DNA from: Weizmannia acidilactici
Lineage (GTDB): Bacteria; Bacillota; Bacilli; Bacillales; Bacillaceae_C
Direction of reading: 5' to 3'
DNA: 64,000 nucleotides
NCBI RefSeq assembly: GCF_008974225.1
Contig: NZ_BKZR01000017.1
Coordinates: forward strand, 1 to 64,000
The notes under the pieces are model-generated. The model saw only the letters and a list, made by a program, of their open reading frames with translations, had not been told where the DNA came from and did not search any database. Positions 18,715 through 27,793 of the stretch are shown in pieces. The translations under genes and the position numbers were made by a program. Position 1 is the first letter of the stretch. Each line of letters opens with the position of its first letter.

Positions 18715-19812
18715 TTAACGCTGAAGCATCCGCTCCAATGCCAAAACGGCATCACTGGCAGTCACTTCATCGACTTTAATGACATTTGTTTCTTTGCCTT
18801 CCATGATATTTTCCAGCGACCAGAGGAGATGCGGCAGGTCGATCCGGTTCATCGTCAGGCATGGGCACATCACCGGATTAAGTGAAATTATTTTTTTATC
18901 CGGATGGTTTTTGAACAGGCGCTGCACGAGGTTCATTTCAGTGCCGATTGCCCATTCGCTTCCGGCAGGCGCTTTTTCGATCGTTTCAATGATGTATTTC
19001 GTTGAGCCGTTCAAGTCCGAATGGGCAACGACTTCGCGCGAGCATTCCGGATGGACGATGATTTGCATGTCCGGAAATTTTTTGCGCACAAATTCAATAT
19101 TTTTGACGGTAAAATGCTCATGGACGGAACAGTGCCCTTTCCATAAAATGACTTTAATGTTTTCAAGCGCACACTCATAAATCAGTTCATTCCGGATCGG
19201 GTCCCAAACCGCCATATCCTTTAAATCGACTCCTAAATCATAGGCGGTGTTTCTGCCGAGATGCTGGTCCGGCAAAAAGAAAATCCGTTCCTTTTGGGTA
19301 AACGCCCATTCCACCATTTTTTTCGCGTTCGAAGAAGTCACGGTTGCGCCGCCGTTCCGCCCGACAAAGGCTTTAATGGCTGCAGTGGAGTTCACATAGG
19401 TGAGCGGCAGGATCGTGTCACCAAACAGCTGCTGCAACATGTCCCATGCCCGTTCGGTTTGGTGAATATCGGCCATGTCCGCCATTGAACAGCCCGCACG
19501 CATGTCGGGGAGGATGACGGTTTGTTCGTCTGATGTTAAAATATCCGCCGTTTCCGCCATAAAATGCACGCCGCAGAACACAATATACTTGGCATCGCGG
19601 TTTTTTGCCGAGATTTGTGCAAGCTGTAGCGAGTCGCCGGCTGCATCGGCAAACTGGTATACTTCTTCGCGCTGGTAATGGTGGCACGGAATAAAAAGTT
19701 TGGCGCCGAGTTCCTTTTTGATCTCCCAAATCCTTTTTTCCATTTCATCCTGTGTAAGAGATTTGTATTTTTCCGGCAATGTCTGCACCTGCAAGGTTTC
19801 CAGCAAGCTCAT
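18715..19812 (-). CDS. nadA: Quinolinate synthase
   Basis: This 365-residue enzyme condenses iminoaspartate with dihydroxyacetone phosphate to quinolinate and carries an oxygen-sensitive [4Fe-4S] cluster. Cysteines in CGVHFMAETAD, HPECSREVV and MCPCLTMN are the probable cluster ligands. The length matches the Bacillus type. Its ATG overlaps the nadC stop as ATGA, making it the last gene of nadB-nadC-nadA. Confidence 0.95.
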   Translation of the reverse strand: MSLLETLQVQTLPEKYKSLTQDEMEKRIWEIKKELGAKLFIPCHHYQREEVYQFADAAGDSLQLAQISAKNRDAKYIVFCGVHFMAETADILTSDEQTVILPDMRAGCSMADMADIHQTERAWDMLQQLFGDTILPLTYVNSTAAIKAFVGRNGGATVTSSNAKKMVEWAFTQKERIFFLPDQHLGRNTAYDLGVDLKDMAVWDPIRNELIYECALENIKVILWKGHCSVHEHFTVKNIEFVRKKFPDMQIIVHPECSREVVAHSDLNGSTKYIIETIEKAPAGSEWAIGTEMNLVQRLFKNHPDKKIISLNPVMCPCLTMNRIDLPHLLWSLENIMEGKETNVIKVDEVTASDAVLALERMLQR

Positions 19813-20660
19813 AAAAGAACCTCCTTTGCATTTTCAACGCTCGCGCTGATATCGAGCGCCTGATAAGAATGGGTCAAAAATCCGAGCGAAATCCAATCGA
19901 CCCCGGTTTCGGCATAACAGCGGATATTTTCCATCGTAATACCGCCTGATGCTTCGGTTATGATGTGGCTTGGGACAAGGGAAATCCATAATTTGATTTC
20001 TTCCGGCGTGCGGTTGTCGAACATAATGATGTCGGCACCGGCTTCAATGGCTTCCAGCAGCTGTTCTTTCGTTTCAATTTCGACTTCAATTTTTACTGTA
20101 TGCCCGATATTTGCTTTCACTTTTTGCACAGCTTTGGTAATGCTGCCGGCAAATGCGATATGGTTGTCTTTCAGCATGACGGCATCGTACAGGCCGCGCC
20201 GGTGGTTGAAACCGCCGCCTGCTTTGACGGCATATTTTTCAAGCATTCTGAGCCCCGGGGTCGTTTTCCTTGTATCGCAGATCCTCGCGCGGGTTCCTTC
20301 TGTTTCGCGGACGGCGGCATGTGTCGTTGTGGCAATTCCCGACATGCGCTGGAGTAAATTCAGGATGACCCGCTCGCCGGCAAGGAGGCCCGCAATCCGC
20401 CCGTGGATTTCCGCAAGCACCTGGCCTTTTTCGATCGGGATTCCGTCTTCCGCATAAATGTGCGGTTCAATTGCGTTGTCAAGGAGCCGGAATCCTTCTT
20501 CGACAACGGCTTTCCCGCAAAAAATCCCGCTTTGTTTTGCGACAAAAGTCAATTTGCCTTTTTGCGAAGGCGGAAAAATATATTCCGTATTGATATCGCC
20601 GTCCCCGATATCTTCCATGAAAAAATATTTAAGCATGGATTGCAGTTTGAGCCTGTTCAT
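19809..20660 (-). CDS. nadC: Nicotinate-nucleotide pyrophosphorylase (carboxylating)
   Basis: This 283-residue enzyme converts quinolinate plus PRPP to nicotinate mononucleotide. Signature elements include CDTRKTTPGLRMLEKYAV, GGGFNHRRGLYDAVMLKDNH and IMFDNRTPEE. It overlaps nadB by 32 bases and nadA by four, indicating tight coupling in the NAD operon. Confidence 0.95.
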   Translation of the reverse strand: MNRLKLQSMLKYFFMEDIGDGDINTEYIFPPSQKGKLTFVAKQSGIFCGKAVVEEGFRLLDNAIEPHIYAEDGIPIEKGQVLAEIHGRIAGLLAGERVILNLLQRMSGIATTTHAAVRETEGTRARICDTRKTTPGLRMLEKYAVKAGGGFNHRRGLYDAVMLKDNHIAFAGSITKAVQKVKANIGHTVKIEVEIETKEQLLEAIEAGADIIMFDNRTPEEIKLWISLVPSHIITEASGGITMENIRCYAETGVDWISLGFLTHSYQALDISASVENAKEVLL

Positions 20661-22221
20661 GTAAACCTCTCCTTTTGGCTATGCCGTTTGCTTTCGAATG
20701 GATGAGATGCACGCCTTTCCACTCCTCCCGTTCTTCCGGGTAATCCGCGCGAATATGGGCACCTCTCGACTCCGTCCGGGAGAGCGCTGATTGGGTGATC
20801 AGAAAACTGTTTGTAAACATGAATACTTTTTCAATTTCTTCCCTTGATAGATGATCGAGCGAGAAATCAGAAAAAGTATCTGCCTCCAATGCTTTAAACC
20901 ATTCCAGATGGGCTTGCAATGCAGCTTCGTTCCGGATGATGCCGGCTTTTTCCATCATTTTTTTCTTTAACTCGTCCGTGTCTAGAAACCGGACTAGTTC
21001 CGGGATTAATGGAGGGCGGCTTTCTTCAGGGGTTTTATCAGGGGTCCCGGCCGGAGCCTGTCCGTTCAAAAATTCCGCCAGCCGCTTGCCGAATACAAGC
21101 CCTTCCAAAAGGGAATTGCTTGCCAGTCGGTTTGCGCCGTGGACGCCGCTGCAGGCTACCTCCCCGATGGCATACAGTCCTTTTACTGTTGTCCTTCCAT
21201 ATGTGTCGGTGAGAATGCCGCCCATAAAGAAGTGGCTGCCCGGTACGACAGGAAGGAGGCCGGAATGGATATCCACCCCATTTTGTCGGCAAATTTCCGT
21301 AATTGTCGGGAATCTTTTTTCAAAGTTTTTGATTGTCTTGATATTTAAGAATACCTTTTTCCGTTGTTTTAAAGTTTGGTAGATTTGGTAGGCGACGATA
21401 TGTCTCGGCGCAAGGTCTTTTAACGGATGGGCGTTTGCCATGATGGGATTGCCGTCTTCGTCAACAAGCACCGCCCCTTCCCCGCGCACTGCTTCGGACA
21501 CGAGCCCTTTAGCACCACAGCCGGCAAACAAAAGGGTCGGATGGAACTGGACAAATTCCATATCCGCCAGTTCCGCGCCTGCCCGGTAAGCCATGGCGAT
21601 GCCGTCGCCGATGATTTCCGGATGGTTCGATGTAAAAGGATACAAGCTTCCGAGCCCGCCCGTTGCAATGACCGTGTGCGCGCCGAAATAGCGGCGGATT
21701 TTGCCGCTTGCCGTTTTCGTTTTGACCCCGATGACACTTCCGGATTCCGGTGATATCAGCAATTCAAAAGCCAGTTCATGTTCAATGACTTGGACATTTT
21801 CGCCGAGCTGTCCGAGAAGATGCTCGATGACATACCTTCCTGTCGCATCCCCGCCGCAATGGAGGATGCGGTGCGCCGTGTGTGCGCCTTCCAGCCCCAA
21901 ATCAAGCTCCCCGTCCGGCAGCCTGTCCACGGGAAGCCCGCTTTTGATGAGAGCATTGGCAGCGGCGGCGCCTTCTTTTACAAGCTTTTCCACTTCTTTG
22001 TCAGCGTGGTGGAAACGCCCTGCTTTGAGCGTGTCTTCCATGTGGAATTCGAAGCAATCTTCCGGCGAGAGGACGGCTGCAATCCCTCCTTGGGCTTTAT
22101 AGGAATTGCTCGTTTTCTTTGCCGACTTTGTAATGATGGTTACATTGAACCGGCCGCTCAGATGGGCTGCCAATTGCAGGGCCGCAATCCCGCTGCCCAG
22201 AATAATGATATTTTCTGCCAT
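20629..22221 (-). CDS. nadB: L-aspartate oxidase
   Basis: This 530-residue FAD enzyme oxidises L-aspartate to iminoaspartate, the first step of de novo NAD synthesis. The N-terminal Rossmann motif IIILGSGIAALQLA and the succinate-dehydrogenase-like elements are visible: SYKAQGGIAAV, ADMEFVQFHPT, the catalytic Arg region APRHIVAYQI and GLYAIGEVACSGVHGANRLASNS. AAGGAG precedes ATG 22221. It is divergent from nifS. Confidence 0.95.
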   Translation of the reverse strand: MAENIIILGSGIAALQLAAHLSGRFNVTIITKSAKKTSNSYKAQGGIAAVLSPEDCFEFHMEDTLKAGRFHHADKEVEKLVKEGAAAANALIKSGLPVDRLPDGELDLGLEGAHTAHRILHCGGDATGRYVIEHLLGQLGENVQVIEHELAFELLISPESGSVIGVKTKTASGKIRRYFGAHTVIATGGLGSLYPFTSNHPEIIGDGIAMAYRAGAELADMEFVQFHPTLLFAGCGAKGLVSEAVRGEGAVLVDEDGNPIMANAHPLKDLAPRHIVAYQIYQTLKQRKKVFLNIKTIKNFEKRFPTITEICRQNGVDIHSGLLPVVPGSHFFMGGILTDTYGRTTVKGLYAIGEVACSGVHGANRLASNSLLEGLVFGKRLAEFLNGQAPAGTPDKTPEESRPPLIPELVRFLDTDELKKKMMEKAGIIRNEAALQAHLEWFKALEADTFSDFSLDHLSREEIEKVFMFTNSFLITQSALSRTESRGAHIRADYPEEREEWKGVHLIHSKANGIAKRRGLHEQAQTAIHA

Positions 22222-22308
22222 AGTGATCTCCTTACTTTACATCTGTCTTGACACTTATATTTGCACAAAATTAAACTAATGACAAGTACTTTTTATTGGG
22301 GGATTACG

Positions 22309-23451
22309 ATGCATTATTTTGATTATGCGGCAACGACAAAGATGAGCGGGTTGGCACTTGAAGCGTATATGGAGACGGCTAAACATTTCTATGGGAACAG
22401 CGAAAGCCTGCACGATATCGGGACGAATGCGCATGCGGTGTTGGAAAAATCGCGGGCGCTGATCAGCGGATATCTCGGCATCCCGGCCGAAAGCATATAT
22501 TTTACATCCGGGGGCACGGAAGGGAATCTATTGGCAATCCTTTCGTTGGCAATGGGCGCGGCTAATAAGGGAAAACATATTATTTCTTCAATGGCGGAAC
22601 ATGCGTCTGTCCATTCGGCGCTCAGTTTTTTGGAACAGCAAGGGTTTGAAGTCACGAGGATCCCTTTTACAAAAAAGGGCACGCTTCATTTGGACAAGTT
22701 AGAGCAGGCGATTCGGCCGGATACCGTGCTTGTTTCCATCCAGCATCTCAATCAGGAAATCGGTACAATCCAGCCGATCGGGGATATTTCCCGGATCGTT
22801 AAAGGAAGGGGCATTTTGTTCCATTCCGACTGCGTGCAATCGTTTGGAAAAGCGGATTTAAACAGCATCATTCCTTTTGTGGACAGTATTACGGTCTCCT
22901 CGCATAAAATTCACGGGCCAAAAGGCGTGGGGGCGGTGTATATCCATCCTTCCTGCGTGGTAAAGCCGGTTTTCTCGCACCTGTCGCACGAAAAAGGCAT
23001 CCGTGGCGGGACCGTAAATGTGCCTGGCATTGCGGGGTTCGCCGTTGCGGTGGAAGACATTTCCATTGAGCGTGAACGGGACTGGGCATTTCGGAATCTA
23101 TTGAAACAGGCGTCTGGCGGAATGGTTACTTTTATTGAAGGGGCTCCTGAGGCTCAGCTCCCCTCTTTGGTTGGATGCATGATCCCGGGTGTGCAGGGGC
23201 AGCTTGTTTTGCTCGAATGCAACAAAGCGGGGTTTGCCATTTCGACAGGCAGCGCTTGTCAGGAACATCACGAAGGCGGCAGCAAGGCGGTAGAAGCGAT
23301 GGGATATCCGAAAGAAGTATCCGACCAATTTTTCAGAATCTCTTTCGGGCGTTATACCACAAAAGAAGAAGTCGTTTTGCTTGGGAAGACGTTGAAAAAG
23401 ATTGCTGCTGTGTATGGGAAAATACGGTATCCGTTTGGTATTAAAATATAG
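22309..23451 (+). CDS. nifS: Cysteine desulfurase NifS, NAD-operon associated
   Basis: This 380-residue PLP enzyme supplies sulfur, here presumably for the NadA iron-sulfur cluster. It shows YFDYAATTKMS at the N-terminus, the PLP-lysine motif VSSHKIHGPKGVGAVY and the active Cys in STGSACQEHHEGGS. ATG 22309 behind GGGGGA is chosen; the frame opens earlier at 22261. In B. subtilis nifS is divergent from nadBCA and followed by nadR (yrxA). Here no nadR follows. Confidence 0.9.
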   Translation: MHYFDYAATTKMSGLALEAYMETAKHFYGNSESLHDIGTNAHAVLEKSRALISGYLGIPAESIYFTSGGTEGNLLAILSLAMGAANKGKHIISSMAEHASVHSALSFLEQQGFEVTRIPFTKKGTLHLDKLEQAIRPDTVLVSIQHLNQEIGTIQPIGDISRIVKGRGILFHSDCVQSFGKADLNSIIPFVDSITVSSHKIHGPKGVGAVYIHPSCVVKPVFSHLSHEKGIRGGTVNVPGIAGFAVAVEDISIERERDWAFRNLLKQASGGMVTFIEGAPEAQLPSLVGCMIPGVQGQLVLLECNKAGFAISTGSACQEHHEGGSKAVEAMGYPKEVSDQFFRISFGRYTTKEEVVLLGKTLKKIAAVYGKIRYPFGIKI

Positions 23452-23504
23452 TTCTGTCCGAGGACCCTTTTTAAAAAGATTACTCCGCTTCTTTAATCGT
23501 TATA

Positions 23505-23640
23505 AAGAAAGTACAAATAGACAAATCTGCGCTCCGAGACAGAGGAAATGTCTTTTAGAAAGCTTTAAAGAGACAAAAGAGAGCAGTAAGGCAGTGTGAA
23601 TGACTCTTAGGAAGCGTCAAAGAGACAAAAGAGAGGGGAT
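23505..23640. repeat. Degenerate 52-bp repeats with AGACAAA core
   Basis: AGACAAA occurs at 23519, 23571 and 23623, exactly 52 bp apart, each within similar flanks (AAAGAGACAAAAGAGAG at the last two). The same core recurs in the xylR-nadA spacer. Function unknown. Confidence 0.55.
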
Positions 23641-23689
23641 GTAAAATATTTAGGAAAACGGCCTTGAAGGCATGATGTTCAGCACTTCC

Positions 23690-24520
23690 ATGAAAAAATA
23701 CAGTACAGAAGGTTGGAGGAGTGAAAGAAGATTAATATGGACCAGACGGAAAGGCACGGCAGAAACGAACCGGTGCATGCACGCGGCAGGAAAAAAGTAG
23801 CAACCAGGTCCCTGTATTAGTTGTATGTATGGAAATGGATCCATGATGGCAATATAAAAGGGCTTGTAAATTTTGCTGCTGCTTTTATTACCGGAATGAC
23901 GGCAGATTTGGCGGTGGGCATCAGGTAAAACAGAAGGCACCTGTTTCCTGATGGCACATTGGTGACAGTGCTGGTGATTTCCATGGTGTTAAGCACTTCC
24001 GCCCCATGGTATCAGGCAGCAGTGACTACACTGGTTGCATCGGTTCAAAACATTTATTTGCGGCACGGAAGCCGGTCTTTAACCCGGCTGCATTCGGGCT
24101 GTTTGTTTCGATCCTTCTGTTCCACAGCAGCCAGAGCTGGCGGGGCGGGCTGCCGCTTTTGCCATCATCAATGGTTTTATGATTGTCAATAAGTTTCCGC
24201 AAGTCCTGTCATTCTTAAGTGTTTATTTTTGTTATTTATTCTGGTTGAGGTTACTCAGTTAAGTGAAGTAAGCGGGGTTTTCAGGGATCCATATATCCAA
24301 TCCGTGTTGTTTCTTTCATTCATCATGCTGACAGACCCTCCGACATCCCCGGCAAAGTATAAATGCCAGATTTTTTTGGCGTAATTGCCGCCGTTGTCAG
24401 TGTAGCGGAATATAGTTTTTCAGGACGTATCGTTTTTGCTGGCCGGATTGCTCGCGGCGAATATTGGAAGAGCGTATTCATCCGCAGTCCTCGGAAAACG
24501 CCGAAAGCTGTACTGCAATA
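23690..24520 (+). pseudogene. RnfD/NqrB-like membrane protein, decayed
   Basis: Pieces of one membrane protein can be read in shifting frames. MKKYSTEGWRSER at 23690, then GLVNFAAAFITGMTADLAVGI, an in-frame stop, FPDGTLVTVLVISMVLSTSAP to about 24040, then after a frame change FAARKPVFNPAAFGLFVSIL, and later LFLSFIMLTDPPTSPAKY and FFGVIAAVVSVAEY. The FNPAAFG and TDPPTSP motifs are those of the RnfD/NqrB family of electron-transport membrane subunits. Several frameshifts and stops make it a pseudogene. It lies between nifS and rbsK. Confidence 0.65.
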
Positions 24521-24678
24521 ATGAAGAGTATTAAAGCGCAGCCACTCGAATTAGCAAGTGAAAGTACGAGCATTTCTAAAATGACTTTGTTTCCAAATTT
24601 TCAATAACGGTTTGTATAATAAAAATGCAGAAAAGTTTTTCCAAAAATCGGAATGTGCAGCTGAAAGGTGGAAAAAAG

Positions 24679-25557
24679 ATGGTGCATATTACAGTCATTG
24701 GCAGTTGTTCCATGGATTTGGTCGTCACTGCAGAGAGAAGGCCGCTTGCCGGCGAAACCGTTATCGGAAACTCTTTTCAAACTGTGCCTGGCGGTAAAGG
24801 GGCAAACCAGGCAGTGGCCGCGGCCAGACTCGGGGCAGAAGTGACGATGGTCGGCCGGGTTGGGGATGATGTGTATGGGGAAAAAATCCTTGAAAATCTG
24901 CGTAAAAATGGCGTCAATATACAATTTATGATGCCGGTTGCGAATTGCGCTTCGGGAACGGCCCATATCACATTGGCAGAGGGGGACAACAGCATCATTT
25001 TCGTAAAAGGCGCAAATGATTTTGTCACGCCGGAATACTTGGAAAAAACGGAAGAAGCCGTCACTAGTACTGATATCGTTTTGATCCAGCAGGAAATCCC
25101 TGTGAAAACGGTGGAGTATGCGGCCGAACTTTGCAGCAGGCACCGGATCCCGCTTTTGTTAAATCCGGCCCCGGCCCGTTCGGTTTCGGGGGAACTCATT
25201 GGACGGGCTGCTTTTATTACGCCGAATGAACACGAATGTGATGTGCTGTTTAACGGAATGCCTCGTTCGGAAGCTTTAAAGCAGTTTCCCAATAAGCTGA
25301 TCATTACAGAAGGGAAAAATGGCGCCCGCTTTTTCAACGGGAGCCGGGAAATCGTTGTTCCGGCTTTTCCGGTTGAAGCCGTGGATACGACAGGGGCGGG
25401 GGATACCTTTAATGCCGCTTTTGCCGTTGCAGTGGCAGAAGGGAAGAAAATGGAGGAAGCCCTCCGGTTTGCCAACCGCGCGGCATCTTTGTCTGTGACA
25501 AAATTCGGGGCGCAGGGGGGAATGCCGTTTAGGGAGGAATTGGAAAAACATCGTTAA
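24679..25557 (+). CDS. rbsK: Ribokinase (PfkB family)
   Basis: This 292-residue cytoplasmic sugar kinase phosphorylates D-ribose at O5. It shows the PfkB signatures VPGGKGANQAVAAARLG (about residues 36-52) and the catalytic DTTGAGDTFNAAF (Asp base). ATG 24679 (MVHITVIGSCSMD) is chosen behind AAAGGTGG; the open frame begins at 24625. No ribose transporter or RbsR gene adjoins it, so it is an orphan here, followed by its own terminator. Confidence 0.92.
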   Translation: MVHITVIGSCSMDLVVTAERRPLAGETVIGNSFQTVPGGKGANQAVAAARLGAEVTMVGRVGDDVYGEKILENLRKNGVNIQFMMPVANCASGTAHITLAEGDNSIIFVKGANDFVTPEYLEKTEEAVTSTDIVLIQQEIPVKTVEYAAELCSRHRIPLLLNPAPARSVSGELIGRAAFITPNEHECDVLFNGMPRSEALKQFPNKLIITEGKNGARFFNGSREIVVPAFPVEAVDTTGAGDTFNAAFAVAVAEGKKMEEALRFANRAASLSVTKFGAQGGMPFREELEKHR

Positions 25558-25586
25558 AAAGGGCTTCCCCAAAAGCCCTTTTTATG
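25556..25586 (+). terminator. Terminator of rbsK
   Basis: AAAAAGGGCTT-CCCCA-AAAGCCCTTTTT is a strong hairpin with T run immediately after the stop. Confidence 0.85.
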
Positions 25587-25720
25587 CAAGGAATCCAGGA
25601 GAAACAAGGGCCTATCCTGGATAATAAAGATACATTTCTTGATGCAGAAGCAGTGAAGCGGCTTTTAGACAGAAAGTTTCCGGCACGGATAAATGTCAAA
25701 ACTGCATCGTGTGCCGCTCT

Positions 25721-26045
25721 TTATTCCTTCAATTCCTCTTTAAACTTTTCTACGACATTTACCATCGCCATCATCTCGACATCCCCCTCCTGATGTTTCC
25801 GTAAAGAAACAGTGCGGTTTTCCATTTCTTTTTTGCCGTCGACTTCCACTCTAAAATCATGGGATTCTAACACGGCTTTGATTTCCTCCGCATAGCCGAG
25901 CTGCACATCTGAAATGGAGGCGAACCTGCCCAAAATGATAAAGACAGCAGCACCGATTCCGATGGCAACAATCGTGACGATTGATCTTCTGTTTTTTGCA
26001 CCTGTTTTTCCTCTCTTGATAATTTTTGTAAAATTAAAAAAATAT
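25721..26045 (-). pseudogene. Chimeric remnant: ECF S-component (UPF0397) N-terminus joined to ThrRS C-terminus
   Basis: The minus-strand frame reads NRRSIVTIVAIGIGAAVF then IILGRFASIS, matching the start of UPF0397-type ECF transporter S-components. It then continues as SDVQLGYAEEIKAVLESHD then FRVEVD and ENRTVSLRKHQEGD, which resembles the anticodon-binding domain of threonyl-tRNA synthetase with about 25 residues missing inside. No good start codon exists in frame. It looks like the product of a deletion that removed most of a methionine-type ECF cluster and most of a thrS/thrZ-like gene. The open frame overlaps the upstream gene and should not be called as one protein. Confidence 0.55.
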
Positions 26046-26900
26046 TTACTGATTATAAACAATTTTCTGCGCTTTTCGGATCGTGATATGCCATTTGGAG
26101 CCTGTTTCAATATGGTAGGCTTTGGCAAAAGAGCCTTGGTTGATCGCGATGCCGAGTTTGTACAGTGAATTGATATACAAAAGCGGCTCGCCGACATGGC
26201 TGTCAGCAAAAGAACGGCCGAATGTCATGATATTTTTGTAGTGCTGGCGCGATTCATTGAAGATGGTGACTTCAAAGGAATCGCCGTAGTTCACGCCCAA
26301 TTGCCTGAACAATCCGGAGTCGATATTCGTCCATAAGTTGCCGAAGCGGACATCGAGCGTGTCGATGGTTCCTTCAATGACGCCGTCTTTGAGTACCGAG
26401 TCTTTTTTCGGCAGTTCAATAATGGTGTCAACCAGAATTTCCGGGCCTACCTCTTCAAACGTAATGACCCCCGCCGCCAGCCTTGCCCCAGTGTAGGCAT
26501 ATACATCGCGGCCGTGGAACGTGTATGATTCCTCGGAATTCGGGAGCCGGTTGACCGTTTCATCAATTTCCCGCGCGGCAACAATGTTTTTCTTCATGTG
26601 GGTGAGGGTGCCGTTATCCGGTGTAATGATATAATGATGGTCCGCTGTTTTCACAGCGATACTCCTCCGGTCGGAACCAACGCCGGGATCGACTACGCTC
26701 ACAAAAACGGTTTCTGCCGGCCAGTAAGAAACGGTCTGGTACAGCCGGTAAGAGGCTTCCCAAATATTGTAAGGCGGGATTTCATGGGTCAAATCAAAGA
26801 TCCTTAACGACGGTTCAACAGAGATCGCCACCCCGTTCATGGCACATACAGCACCGTCGCACAGGCCAAAATCTGTTTGCAGTACCAATGGTTTTGTCAT
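26046..26900 (-). CDS. SAM hydroxide adenosyltransferase (DUF62 family)
   Basis: This 284-residue protein belongs to the SAM-dependent fluorinase/duf-62 family, whose characterised bacterial members hydrolyse S-adenosylmethionine to adenosine and methionine. Features are LQTDFGLCDGAVCAMNGV at the N-terminus, the VVDPGVGSDRRS loop and PDNGTL. The start is ATG 26900 behind CAGGAGG. It is the first gene after a T-box leader whose specifier appears to be methionine, so expression would rise when Met-tRNA is uncharged. Confidence 0.85.
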   Translation of the reverse strand: MTKPLVLQTDFGLCDGAVCAMNGVAISVEPSLRIFDLTHEIPPYNIWEASYRLYQTVSYWPAETVFVSVVDPGVGSDRRSIAVKTADHHYIITPDNGTLTHMKKNIVAAREIDETVNRLPNSEESYTFHGRDVYAYTGARLAAGVITFEEVGPEILVDTIIELPKKDSVLKDGVIEGTIDTLDVRFGNLWTNIDSGLFRQLGVNYGDSFEVTIFNESRQHYKNIMTFGRSFADSHVGEPLLYINSLYKLGIAINQGSFAKAYHIETGSKWHITIRKAQKIVYNQ

Positions 26901-26922
26901 TTTGATTCCTCCTGATTGCAAA

Positions 26923-27224
26923 TAAAAAACCACACCCTTAATCTTTTAAGGGCGTGGTTAAAATCGGACGCGGTACCACCTTAATTCGCTGTTTACTCGC
27001 ATAAACAGCCTCAGCCAGTACGAAAGCACAAAAGCTCTTTATACTGCGGCGCTTTTAACGAGCGCTCCCCCGCCGGGACCTACTTGCTTTCTAAAAAGCT
27101 TTCAGCACGGAACTCCAAGGCCATTTTTCCGGTCCGTCCTTTTGCTTCTTTTCAGCTCCCGAAGCTCTCTGTGAAAATTCGTGAACCGTACTTTCCCTTT
27201 TCATCGTTTTTTCAAATAAAGCTT
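26923..27224 (-). ncRNA. T-box leader, probable methionine specifier
   Basis: On the minus strand the invariant T-box AAGGTGGTACCGCG is at 26982-26969, followed by an intrinsic terminator (ACCACGCCC and GGGTGTGGT arms, 26959-26923). The Stem I region carries AGTA and AGAGAG motifs. The specifier is read as ATG at 27124-27122, placed directly before GCCTTGGAG, the usual downstream context. The variable T-box base is T, pairing with an A discriminator, which fits tRNA-Met and argues against Asn or Trp alternatives. Confidence 0.88.
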
Positions 27225-27230
27225 AAATTT

Positions 27231-27259
27231 ATTATAGACTTTATAGTTTGAAAGTTCAA
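27231..27259 (-). promoter_or_regulatory. Promoter of the T-box/DUF62 transcript
   Basis: TTGAAC / 17 bp / TATAAT on the minus strand, just upstream of Stem I. Confidence 0.7.
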
Positions 27260-27793
27260 GATGGAAAATTTGATAAAATACTTTTTCGTTCCCATTATTC
27301 CTGGCGCTTTTCGAAAAAAATTGTTCTCCGCACGCAGTTTGTACTACATTACTGTAAGTATTTGATCGTACAGAAAAAATGAACGGTCCCCAGGTGGCTC
27401 CGCCGTGCCTACGGCGAAAACCTTTCTATTGCATTTTTATGGCTTACCCTGCATAAAAAAGAATTGAAATGTTGCAGAATAAGAGGCCCTGCTTATTTTG
27501 TTACCGTTGCCAAGGAGGCGTCTGATGCCGTAAGTGATCGCAGCATCAATATTCCATTTTCAACATCATCTTTTTATGTAAAATGTTCTTCCTTCTTTTA
27601 GTACATAATTTTCTTCAGATTTGACTGAAAAAAGTTGACAAATTGGTTTGAAAATTTTATTATGAAGTTATTTAATTTTTATAATGTTGGGAATCCATAC
27701 AATATTGGAAACCTTCGGAGGTGGTGCGCTGAATTTCAGAAGATGAGGAACTGCAACCGGCCGATAAAAATAAGTATTCAGGGAGGTATCACG
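27260..27793. other. Intergenic region before MFS gene
   Basis: No convincing gene is seen. An in-frame ATG at 27635 lies upstream of the MFS protein, but the residues it would add (KLFNFYNVGNPYNIG and so on) do not look like transporter sequence. Confidence 0.4.

Noticed and set aside
18649..18885. Small plus-strand proteins within and around nadA
   Set aside because: They are antisense shadows of nadA or frames through intergenic repeats without ribosome sites.
25721..26209. 162-residue protein overlapping the DUF62 gene
   Set aside because: The N-terminal 50 residues are antisense or shifted sequence of the DUF62 gene. Only the part after 26045 shows family similarity, and it lacks a start.
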